From an uncultured Mollicutes bacterium (GTDB lineage: Bacteria; Bacillota_I; Bacilli_A; RFN20; CAG-826): a stretch of DNA of 64,000 nt. Under the pieces are notes generated by a model. The model worked only from the letters and a program-made list of their open reading frames with translations, did not search any database and was not told where the DNA came from. A program made the translations under genes and the position numbers. The first letter of the stretch is position 1, and each line of letters opens with the position of its first letter. Location: NCBI GenBank assembly GCA_900540395.1, contig UQFQ01000001.1:100026-164025 (forward strand). The letters run 5' to 3'. Below are positions 57,342 through 64,000 of the stretch, in pieces.

Positions 57342-58037
57342 ATGCCAATTATTGATTTTATTGTTTCACATTATGTATTAATGATGTTGCTATTATTAGC
57401 AACGATTATTAATTTTGCTTGGCTATTTTTAAATCGAAAAGATTTGCAAATGAATCTTTTAGTTTTAATATTATTTTCTATATTCCACACTATAATTGGC
57501 ATTTTATTTGTTGTGTTATTTGCTTTTGCTGAAAGTGGATTTAATATAGAGTCTTTTGGAAATCTCTCACTTTATGGAGGGGTATTCTTAATGCCTATTG
57601 TTTACTTAGGGTACGCTTTAGTTAGAAAAATTCCGATAGGACGAGCTTTGGATATTTTTACAATTTCTTTAGTAGAAACGTTATTTTTTGCCAGAATAAA
57701 TTGCATTATCTCAGGATGTTGCTATGGGATATTAATTGGTAATACCGGTTTTAGAGTTCCTACTAGAGAACTTGAATTATTATTTTATCTGATATTTATA
57801 ATTGTCTTTGTCACGAAAATTTTAAAAAGAAATACAAGTGGAATAATATATCCTATTTATCTTTTGTCTTATGGAATTTTTAGATTTACAACTGAATTTT
57901 TCAGAGTTTCAGCTAACGGTGGTTTATTTCACTATGGGCATATTCGGTCTTTAATATCAATTTTTTTAGGCATTTTATTTTTGATAATTTTACGGAGGCT
58001 TCATTATGGGTGGGAAAAAGAGAAAAATATTAAGTAA
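57342..58037 (+). CDS. Lgt-like prolipoprotein diacylglyceryl transferase family protein
   Basis: 231 residues with about seven transmembrane helices. ARINCIISGCCYGILIG near residue 125 corresponds to the Lgt G-R-[IV]-x-[NC]-[FI]-x-x-G...-Y-G segment in the variant with GCCYG found in the Lgt-like family, and YPIYLLSYGIFRFTTEFFRV matches the closing Y-x-x-x-R-F-x-x-E-F-x-R motif. Lgt transfers diacylglycerol to lipobox cysteines. Because it immediately follows a lipoprotein gene inside the surface cluster, it may be a dedicated second Lgt. A conserved His-Gly in the N-terminal half expected of housekeeping Lgt is not evident, so the reaction may differ. Its 3' end overlaps the next gene by 32 bases. 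Confidence 0.72.
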   Translation: MPIIDFIVSHYVLMMLLLLATIINFAWLFLNRKDLQMNLLVLILFSIFHTIIGILFVVLFAFAESGFNIESFGNLSLYGGVFLMPIVYLGYALVRKIPIGRALDIFTISLVETLFFARINCIISGCCYGILIGNTGFRVPTRELELLFYLIFIIVFVTKILKRNTSGIIYPIYLLSYGIFRFTTEFFRVSANGGLFHYGHIRSLISIFLGILFLIILRRLHYGWEKEKNIK

Positions 58038-61000
58038 ATTTGTGCTCATTTCTTTTTCTATTATTCTTTTAGTTGTTAGCTTAGGCTTAAATTTTTTTCT
58101 AGGTTTTTCAGAGCTTAATGTAGAGGATGCGAAAAGTAAATTTCAGGTCGAAAACATTTCCATTAGAGAAGGTTCTGAAAATAACGCACTATGGGAATTT
58201 AGCTATCATAGTATTACAGCTAACGTGGCAAGCGTGACTAGTAGTGGTGGATGCGGATCTTCAGAAACAACTTCTCAAAATGGTTCTATTTTCTTGATTT
58301 ATGAAGGAACAGATTCGGCCAATTTTAATTTTAAATATGATTTAAATGAACTTAATGGAGGCAAATTTCAGATAAATGGTCAATCATTAACTGGTGTTAG
58401 TGGTTCTTATGATCTAGCTGTTAATAACGGTGATGAAATACAGATTTATATTGAAAGTACTGACGTAGAAGGGGCTACTTGTAAAGCTAAAATTTCTCAA
58501 TTTACTTTAATAACGGATAGTGAAGTTGAAATAAGATTTTTGAAACAAGATGGTGGAATTTATTATTTAAATGATTCCATTAAAATTGAAGAAGATTACA
58601 TTCTAAAAATCAAAGGAAATGAAGAATTCACAGTCAGAGCTGAGCCAGCTGACAATTATGCGTTTTTTGGTTGGTATTTAGATGATAATTTGATTTCTTT
58701 AGAACAAGAGATAAGTATGTTTTCTCCGACTAGTTGTACTCTTTATGGTCGCTTTATTAGCAACGAAAAAGCTTTCTTCTCTAATTCTGGATCATCTTTC
58801 CCTTCACTAAGTGAAGCAATTAATAGTGCAAAGAATCAGTCGGACAAGAAAATAGTTCTTATAAAAAGCGGGAAAATTGACCAAGGCACATATTTGTTAA
58901 GTAGTGGAATGACTTTAGTAATTCCAGATTCTTCTTCGGCAACGATATATGAAAATGGCAGTCAAGATATGATTACAGATGATTCTTTAGTAACTCCAAC
59001 AGAATATTCTAGGCTAGATGTTCCAGCTAATACTACAATTAAACTTGAGAGTGGAGCCTGTTTATATGTAGGAGGAAAAGCAACGGCAATTAAAAGCCAA
59101 CCGGCTTCTGGTATAGTGAATGGTCCATATGGACATATAAGACTTATTGATGAAACTAGTCTTATAATACTAGGAGATGGATCAAGCTTAGCTTGTTATG
59201 GTTATATTACCGGGAACGGTCTTGTTGAAGCGTTAAGTGGTTCTGAAGTTTATGAATTATTTCAAATATATGGTTGGCGCGGTGGATCTTTTTCTTCTGG
59301 AATGATCAATAACGATAAAAAGGTTTTTATGTTTAACCAGTATTATGTTCAAAATGTTGAATGCAAATTAAGAATGCACAAAGGAGCAACAGAAAAAATT
59401 GTTGCTGGTGTTACGGTTACACTTTTTGGTACGCGAACTGGTTTGGCTACTTTTATCGGGGAAAGTGGTATATTCAGAATTAGTGATGGATATTTAGATA
59501 GAGTTTATGACGTAGAGACTGATAGGATTATATATACAATTGCTGGTAGTGCCGTTTTATCATCTATATCAATAAATATCTCTGTTTCAATTGATTCTTC
59601 GAAATATGTTCTTCCAATAACTAATAATTTTACAATAAATGTTTTAAGCGGATCTGAAGTTACTATTGGCCAAGACATGGCTCTTTTACCTGGCGTAATT
59701 CTAAACATTGAGGAAGGCGCTACAATGTATTTCTCCGAAAATGTATCTTTATATGTTTATGATACTTTTTGGTGGGCTAAACGTGATTATGCTAGTAGTA
59801 AATCAGGCTTTGATATTAATCCTATTAATTATTCGGCTACTAAAGGAGGCGCTCCTGGAATAAGAAACAAGATACTCGATGAAGATTTTCCAGATGCAGA
59901 GATTAATTTAAATGGACTTATGGTAATAAATAACAATGCAGCCGTTTATACAACCATTCATGAGGAAAACGGATCCATAATAGGTGCTGCAAATATTCAT
60001 AGTTCTAATGGAACAGGCGTTATTAATTATGTTAATGCGTTGGGCTCATTGACTTTCACATATCAAATTTCTCAACCTGGTAAAAACAGTTTTTCGAAAG
60101 ATAAATGTGATAGTATTCCGATTAAACCAGCACTTTTAAAAAATGGAAAAAATGCTAATTCGGAATACTTTGATCCATCGCTGGTTGAAGGTGGTGTCGT
60201 AAATATGTCTGTTTCGTTTGACTTAGCTACTGATTCATGGAGAGTTGGCGCTATTGATGGGCAAGAATATTCCATAACTTATATTGATCCTGTTTCTAAT
60301 AAAGAATTTACAGGTTCTTATTTCGGTGGTGTTAAATTTGTTTTTCCTTCGGCAGAAGATATAGGCTTTTCTTTCAATTCATACAATCTTAAATATTGGA
60401 AACTCGAAGAAGAGAATTTATTTTTTAAACCAGGTGATGAAGCCATCCTTGATTATGGCGATCTTCGTGTTATTGCTGTTTGGGGCGGATGGATTACTAA
60501 TAGCGATAGCGAATCTTATTATATAGATTATGAAACTGGAACTTTCATCACTGGACTAAATAAAGTGCCTTCACAAGATAGTAATAATAATATAGTTTGT
60601 TTATTTGATGATAATGGTAAGTTTTTAGCGAATTATAATGGACCATATTTAAATGAAGATGAAAGACTATATTTTTTGGAGTTCGGAGTCGCTCATTTAG
60701 ATAAAGGTTTTATCGAGTATACGCCTGATTTAACTAATCTTACAATTGAATATCTATATGTTTCTGGTGATGGCGACTTATATAGAAATGGAAAATACTA
60801 TTTAGTAAGTGAAGAAGGCGATACTTTACCTAGTGGATTTTATGAATTTAATGAAAACGGCTATATTGTTCGAGAAGATAGTGATTACACAACGTTCAAT
60901 CAGCAATTGTATATAAAAAATGATGTTACATATATTGATGGAATAAGAGTATCTTATGGTCTTTTTGAGCAAGATAATTATTTATATTATTCAGATTCTA

Positions 61001-61143
61001 ATGGAAATATAGTTAAAGATAAGACTTTTTATGTTTCAGATAATAATGGATATAACATTGACGAAGGACTTTACTATTTTAATTCCGAAGGTAAAATGTG
61101 TGATGAGAAGCTTAATGTAATTGAGGTTAGCAGTTTAGCATGA
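58006..61143 (+). CDS. Giant surface protein with InlB-type and cell-wall-binding-like repeats
   Basis: 1045 residues. The start at 58006 has CGGAGGC upstream. An N-terminal hydrophobic segment (about residues 10-31) anchors or exports it. An ectodomain has beta-sandwich parts (about 40-170), an InlB/Flg_new-like module with YAFFGWYLDDNLI (about 215-250), then a long beta-helix-like region with short G-x-x-x-x-x-x-x-x-G-[STN] rungs (about 270-680). The last 140 residues contain tandem Y/G/D-rich repeats (LYRNGKYYLV, LYIKNDVTYIDG, NYLYYSDSNGNIVKD, LYYFNSEGKM), similar to glucan- or choline-binding repeats. It has no LPXTG motif. It may bind the wall or a polysaccharide. Confidence 0.75.
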   Translation: MGGKKRKILSKFVLISFSIILLVVSLGLNFFLGFSELNVEDAKSKFQVENISIREGSENNALWEFSYHSITANVASVTSSGGCGSSETTSQNGSIFLIYEGTDSANFNFKYDLNELNGGKFQINGQSLTGVSGSYDLAVNNGDEIQIYIESTDVEGATCKAKISQFTLITDSEVEIRFLKQDGGIYYLNDSIKIEEDYILKIKGNEEFTVRAEPADNYAFFGWYLDDNLISLEQEISMFSPTSCTLYGRFISNEKAFFSNSGSSFPSLSEAINSAKNQSDKKIVLIKSGKIDQGTYLLSSGMTLVIPDSSSATIYENGSQDMITDDSLVTPTEYSRLDVPANTTIKLESGACLYVGGKATAIKSQPASGIVNGPYGHIRLIDETSLIILGDGSSLACYGYITGNGLVEALSGSEVYELFQIYGWRGGSFSSGMINNDKKVFMFNQYYVQNVECKLRMHKGATEKIVAGVTVTLFGTRTGLATFIGESGIFRISDGYLDRVYDVETDRIIYTIAGSAVLSSISINISVSIDSSKYVLPITNNFTINVLSGSEVTIGQDMALLPGVILNIEEGATMYFSENVSLYVYDTFWWAKRDYASSKSGFDINPINYSATKGGAPGIRNKILDEDFPDAEINLNGLMVINNNAAVYTTIHEENGSIIGAANIHSSNGTGVINYVNALGSLTFTYQISQPGKNSFSKDKCDSIPIKPALLKNGKNANSEYFDPSLVEGGVVNMSVSFDLATDSWRVGAIDGQEYSITYIDPVSNKEFTGSYFGGVKFVFPSAEDIGFSFNSYNLKYWKLEEENLFFKPGDEAILDYGDLRVIAVWGGWITNSDSESYYIDYETGTFITGLNKVPSQDSNNNIVCLFDDNGKFLANYNGPYLNEDERLYFLEFGVAHLDKGFIEYTPDLTNLTIEYLYVSGDGDLYRNGKYYLVSEEGDTLPSGFYEFNENGYIVREDSDYTTFNQQLYIKNDVTYIDGIRVSYGLFEQDNYLYYSDSNGNIVKDKTFYVSDNNGYNIDEGLYYFNSEGKMCDEKLNVIEVSSLA

Positions 61144-61733
61144 AATTTAAGAATAAATTAAAAACACCTATTTTGCTTATAGTTGTTGGTATAATTTCTC
61201 AAGCCGGCATTGCTTTTTCATCATGGGCAATTATTAATAATGGCGAATCTATAAAAAGTTCTATGGATGCTAATACTGGTAATGTTCAAATTGGCATAAC
61301 TGGAGTTGAACTAGTAGCAACGACAGACTTAAGTATAGGAAGATATTTTTATTATGTTAATGGTGAAAGTGTTGAAAGCGCTGACGTATCTTACTCTTTT
61401 TCTGTAACACCTTCTTTGCTCCCTAAAGAATTAGTTAGTGACAATGGCAGCGGAGGATTTTCATTTAAACTTATTGGTGATTTATATTTAGATAGTATTA
61501 GTATTTTTGATGAAGGTGACAATTATCTAACATCAGTAAAGCTAAATGATTCTGAAATTTCTACATTGGGCCATAACGGAAAAGAACTAATATTTGATTT
61601 GAATTTTTCAACAGCTACACAAGGCGAAGCCGCGGAAACTTTTATTTTATCTTTCACTTTTAATAACACATTGATTCTAGATCATAGAAGCGAAATTTTA
61701 AGTGAGCCATTTAAATTAGAAATTACTAGGTAA
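61140..61733 (+). CDS. SipW-dependent-type surface protein
   Basis: 197 residues. The signal peptide ends in QAGIAFSSWAIINN, the G-[IF]-[AS]-[FT]-[SA]-[ST]-W form of SipW substrates. The mature part is a single beta-rich domain (VQIGITGVELVATTDLSIG, GGFSFKLIGDLYLDSISIF, LILDHRSEILSEPFKLEIT) of TasA-like size. It lacks the W-G...P...YY signature of the six upstream copies, so it is a different subfamily. Its ATGA overlaps the stop of the giant protein gene, and the next gene follows four bases later. Confidence 0.75.
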   Translation: MKFKNKLKTPILLIVVGIISQAGIAFSSWAIINNGESIKSSMDANTGNVQIGITGVELVATTDLSIGRYFYYVNGESVESADVSYSFSVTPSLLPKELVSDNGSGGFSFKLIGDLYLDSISIFDEGDNYLTSVKLNDSEISTLGHNGKELIFDLNFSTATQGEAAETFILSFTFNNTLILDHRSEILSEPFKLEITR

Positions 61734-61737
61734 TTAT

Positions 61738-62373
61738 ATGAATAAGTTTGTTCGAATTGGATTAATATCTGTCATTTCCATATTTCTTGTATCATCTATA
61801 GCATATGCTAGTTTTTTAGTAACCGAAATTTATAATGATGATGCAAGTTCAATAGATAATACATATGATATTAATTTACATTTTACAAACCCTAATAATA
61901 CTCAAGAAGAATTAACAAAAACTATAGAAGATATTGAAGAAGATAGTTACTTTGAATTGCCACATCTAAATTATGATTCATTGTTTTTTGATGGATGGAG
62001 TTTAGACTCAAATAAGCAAAGTGCACTTAAAGAATGGCAAACTAGTGTTAAAGATCTTAAAGCAAATTATTCTCTTGAACAACCTATTAAAAAAACGATT
62101 GATTTGTATGCAGTAGTGAATGATGTTAAGCAAGGCATGGTTTTAATTACAGTGACTGATGAAACAAATAATTCTCTTAAATATTTTTTAAAAACCGAAG
62201 CAACTGAAACTTTCAGTTTGTTTAATATTAGCTATGTTTATCCTAATACATTTGTTGATATTAAAGTTGGAGAAAGTCAGGATGTATATACAGTTAATGA
62301 TGTTATAGATATTACCCCATATTCTGGAAAGAAATTGAATATTACTGTATCACAACAAGAACAAACACAATAA
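61738..62373 (+). CDS. SipW-type surface protein with InlB-like repeat
   Basis: 211 residues. The signal peptide (SVISIFLVSSIAYASFLVTEIYND) ends in the I-A-Y-A-S-F form seen in SipW-like precursors. The mature part contains an InlB/Flg_new-like repeat (YDINLHFTNPNNTQ ... LFFDGWSLDSNKQ ... IDLYAVV), also present in the lipoprotein and giant protein of the cluster. The last third is a small beta domain ending in a strand rich in Gln. It is the last gene of the unit; no clear terminator follows, and the region after it is an IS66 remnant. Confidence 0.7.
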   Translation: MNKFVRIGLISVISIFLVSSIAYASFLVTEIYNDDASSIDNTYDINLHFTNPNNTQEELTKTIEDIEEDSYFELPHLNYDSLFFDGWSLDSNKQSALKEWQTSVKDLKANYSLEQPIKKTIDLYAVVNDVKQGMVLITVTDETNNSLKYFLKTEATETFSLFNISYVYPNTFVDIKVGESQDVYTVNDVIDITPYSGKKLNITVSQQEQTQ

Positions 62374-62647
62374 TTGATTTGTTCACTAAAGTTTTTAAAC
62401 ATATATCGAAAAAGTAGAAAGAAAATACATAAATTAGACTAATATATAATAAAATGGTCAGGATTTGCGCTGTTTTGTAGCAGAAAGAAGGCTTTCTGAT
62501 TATCTAAATTTTCTAATTTAAGATGGGAAGTTAAAATTATCATTTGGTTTTATAAAAGTAAAATCTAGATCTTCACTAAATCGTAAGCGTAAAAGAATTC
62601 ACGACTAATTTCTGAATAGTAAAAATCTCAAAAGGAGATTTTTGATA
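62374..62647. other. Spacer between the surface cluster and the IS66 remnant
   Basis: A 274-base AT-rich stretch after the last cluster gene with no reading frame or convincing terminator seen. GTAAGCGT at 62583-62590 resembles the conserved outer end of IS66 elements, and a hairpin at 62621-62643 overlaps the ribosome binding site of the first remnant frame. Confidence 0.4.
62621..62643 (+). promoter_or_regulatory. Hairpin covering the RBS of the IS66 first gene
   Basis: AAAAATCTC (62621-62629) pairs with GAGATTTTT (62635-62643). The AAAGGAG ribosome binding site lies in its loop and right arm, ten bases before the ATG at 62648. Such a hairpin would mute translation from read-through transcripts. 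Confidence 0.55.
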
Positions 62648-62932
62648 ATGCATATAAATGAATATAAGTTAATTCAAAAAGAAATTGACGAGCAAAACAT
62701 CAGCATTGTTGATTACGCTAAAAAGCACGGAATTAAACTAGTAACACTATATCGTGGGCTTTAACATGCCAAAAATATGGTGAGCCAATTATGATTTCTA
62801 AATTTGAGAGTGAGGAAGTTAAACCTAAAAAGAAAATTACTGCTTCAATTGATTTTGAAAGTAAAATTGTGTCATTAAGCTTTTTCGACACGGAACAACT
62901 AGTTTCACTAGTCAGGGTGCTTGAAAATGTAT
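62648..62932 (+). pseudogene. IS66 accessory protein TnpA-like, broken
   Basis: The frame opens at 62648 with a helix-turn-helix-like peptide (IDEQNISIVDYAKKHGIKLV) and meets a TAA at 62762-62764 after 38 codons. In another frame the sequence goes on from about 62773 (KYGEPIMISKFE ... VSLVRVLENV) to a stop at 62930-62932, as expected for the rest of an IS66 orf1. A frameshift near 62760 therefore breaks the gene. The stop overlaps the tnpB start. Confidence 0.65.
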
Positions 62933-63260
62933 AAACGTGATGGGACTCCTGACTTTTATCTAGTGAAAGGTATTACTGATTTTAGATGTGGTATCAATAG
63001 ATTGTCAGAAATAATTAGGGTCAAGCAAACAGTAAATGTGTTTGATAATGCTGCATTTATATTTACTTGCGAAAAAAGAAAGATCAAATTAAAATCCTCT
63101 ATTTGTGAGGGCAGGATTTTGGCTTATTGCATATCGTCTAGAACAAGGAAAATTCAAGCGGTTAAAAGAAAAAGGAGGCCTAGAAAAGATAACAAAAGAG
63201 CAATTAATTTGGTTGCTGAATGGGTTAGAAATTAATCCAAAAAATCTTATCAAGGAATAA
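62927..63260 (+). pseudogene. IS66 TnpB-like accessory protein, frameshifted
   Basis: From the ATG at 62927 the first part (FYLVKGITDFRCGINRLSEII) is the TnpB opening (normally [VI]-Y-[LI]-V-x-G-x-T-D-[MF]-R-x-[GS]-I-[DN]-x-L). Near 63105-63113 the frame shifts by one base: the true continuation is AGFWLIAYRLEQGKFKRL ... ITKEQLIWLLNGLEINPKN in the alternative frame, ending at a TAA at 63258-63260, while the original frame runs on to 63235 with a non-homologous basic tail. TnpB is thus inactive. No tnpC follows. Confidence 0.75.
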
Positions 63261-63399
63261 AAAATAAGTTTAGAAATTGAAACGTGTTTTTGCAAATATA
63301 GTTTTTAGAAGTTTTAATACAAGGTTATTTTCAAAATCATGGACGGCTATAATGGTGATACTATAATTTTTTGATCATCTAAAATACAATTTTTAAACA

Positions 63400-64000
63400 T
63401 TATCTCGCAAACACAAATAAATTTTCTGAAGATAATTCTTTATTAAATGTGTAACCATCAAGATTAAAGTTTTTAATATCTTCTATCCTAGTAATATTAT
63501 TCTTAACTAAGTAATTAACCATTAAACCTCTAGCTATCTTAGAATATGTGTTTTTACTTATATATTTATTTCCACATTTTTCCATAAAAGCAATAGTAAT
63601 AAACTTATCTTTTTTATCTAAATAAGGTTCAATGCATTTTGAATATTCTTTTGAGGCTAGATTAATAATGATGTGAGATTCATCTAATATTTCTTTATAA
63701 AGAGAATCTCCCCAATAATCATATAGATTATTAAAATTATCTATTTTAAGTCTAGTTTGCATTTTTAATCGATATTTAATAATGCCATCAAATGGTTTTA
63801 AAACCCCGTAAAAACCAGATATAATTCTCAAATTTTTGTTGATATAATCTAATTCTGATTCATTAAAACTTGATGGATTAATGTTTTTATAAACTAATCC
63901 ATCATATCTAAATATAGCTGGAATTAAGTCTTGATTTAAATTAGTAGAATGTAAAACTTCATATAAAGCATCAACCATTTTAGAATTGCATTTCCATAAA
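63400..64000 (-). CDS. yaaA: YaaA-family protein (peroxide stress, DUF328), truncated by window edge
   Basis: About 200 C-terminal residues are visible; the frame is open to base 64000 (LWKCNSK precedes the internal Met at 63978), so the true start lies outside. Features of the YaaA/UPF0246 family: the L-W-K-C-N segment, PAIFRYDGLVYKNINP, ISGFYGVLKPFDGIIKYRLKMQTRL, NLYDYWGDSLYKEI and NLASKEYSKCI. In Escherichia coli YaaA lowers free iron and protects DNA from hydrogen peroxide. The gene ends 140 bases from the IS66 remnant. Confidence 0.85.
   Translation of the reverse strand, partial: LWKCNSKMVDALYEVLHSTNLNQDLIPAIFRYDGLVYKNINPSSFNESELDYINKNLRIISGFYGVLKPFDGIIKYRLKMQTRLKIDNFNNLYDYWGDSLYKEILDESHIIINLASKEYSKCIEPYLDKKDKFITIAFMEKCGNKYISKNTYSKIARGLMVNYLVKNNITRIEDIKNFNLDGYTFNKELSSENLFVFAR

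Larger units (their letters stand above)
62583..63260 (+). mobile_element. IS66-family remnant (accessory genes only, decayed)
   Basis: It contains a broken tnpA-like frame, a frameshifted tnpB and no tnpC transposase. The left end is guessed from GTAAGCGT at 62583; the right end from the last recognisable tnpB codons at 63260. No matching inverse end is found, so it is immobile. Confidence 0.65.

Noticed and set aside
42346..62373. Sortase-anchored pilus cluster
   Set aside because: None of the surface proteins ends in an LPXTG-type signal with a hydrophobic tail and basic end, and no sortase gene is present.
1..64000. CRISPR array, tRNA or rRNA genes
   Set aside because: No regularly spaced repeats, cloverleaf sequences or rRNA-like stretches were noticed in any intergenic region; the spacers are short and AT-rich.

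Overview
The window is low-GC, densely coded DNA from a Gram-positive bacterium. TGA is used as a stop (for example in jetC), so the genetic code is standard, not the Mycoplasma code. AT-rich codons, AGGAGG-type ribosome binding sites, XRE regulators fused to membrane segments, SipW-type surface proteins and an IS1634-family element fit an uncultured, probably host-associated member of the Bacilli near Acholeplasmatales, Erysipelotrichales or RF39-like lineages. That placement is inference; no rRNA or tRNA gene was seen.

Left part (1-42 kb) is a mosaic of short transcription units. It starts with the 3' end of an MFS transporter, acetyltransferases, an XRE regulator and an ABC-F ATPase. A CrtI-like FAD oxidoreductase with a 2Fe-2S flavin reductase follows (4.7-7.4 kb). 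Next is a complete four-gene Wadjet-type plasmid-defence operon, jetABCD (7.4-14.0 kb). A glycerate kinase fused to a hypoxanthine-DNA-glycosylase-like domain comes next. It is followed by an IS1634-family insertion (17532-19640) flanked by 149-bp direct repeats, which kept both neighbouring genes functional. Then come a CoA-disulfide-reductase-like enzyme with a rhodanese domain, a ZIP transporter, a probable regulator plus NDP-forming acyl-CoA synthetase pair, two secreted or membrane proteins, purine nucleoside phosphorylase, an esterase, an aldo/keto reductase, a HAD phosphatase, an MFS/GPH transporter with a glycerophosphodiesterase, a MATE exporter and a GH13 glycosidase.

Right part (42.3-62.4 kb) is the most unusual region: 17 tightly packed same-strand genes that look like one long operon. 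It opens with six tandem paralogous surface proteins bearing SipW-type signal peptides and a shared WGxxF...P signature. These are followed by a SipW-like signal peptidase, a membrane-anchored McrB-like AAA+ ATPase, a DUF2357/McrC-like partner with a C-terminal zinc ribbon, an ABC ATPase and permease, a large anchored protein, a lipoprotein, an Lgt-like transferase, a 1045-residue surface protein and two further SipW-type proteins. I read it as a dedicated surface-fibre or matrix export and assembly system that has recruited a McrBC-like motor; this function is inference.

The right edge holds a decayed IS66-family remnant and the 3' part of a yaaA-family gene on the minus strand.

Several single genes have a consensus or extended -10 box exactly six bases before the start codon and no ribosome binding site, which suggests leaderless transcripts are common in this organism.
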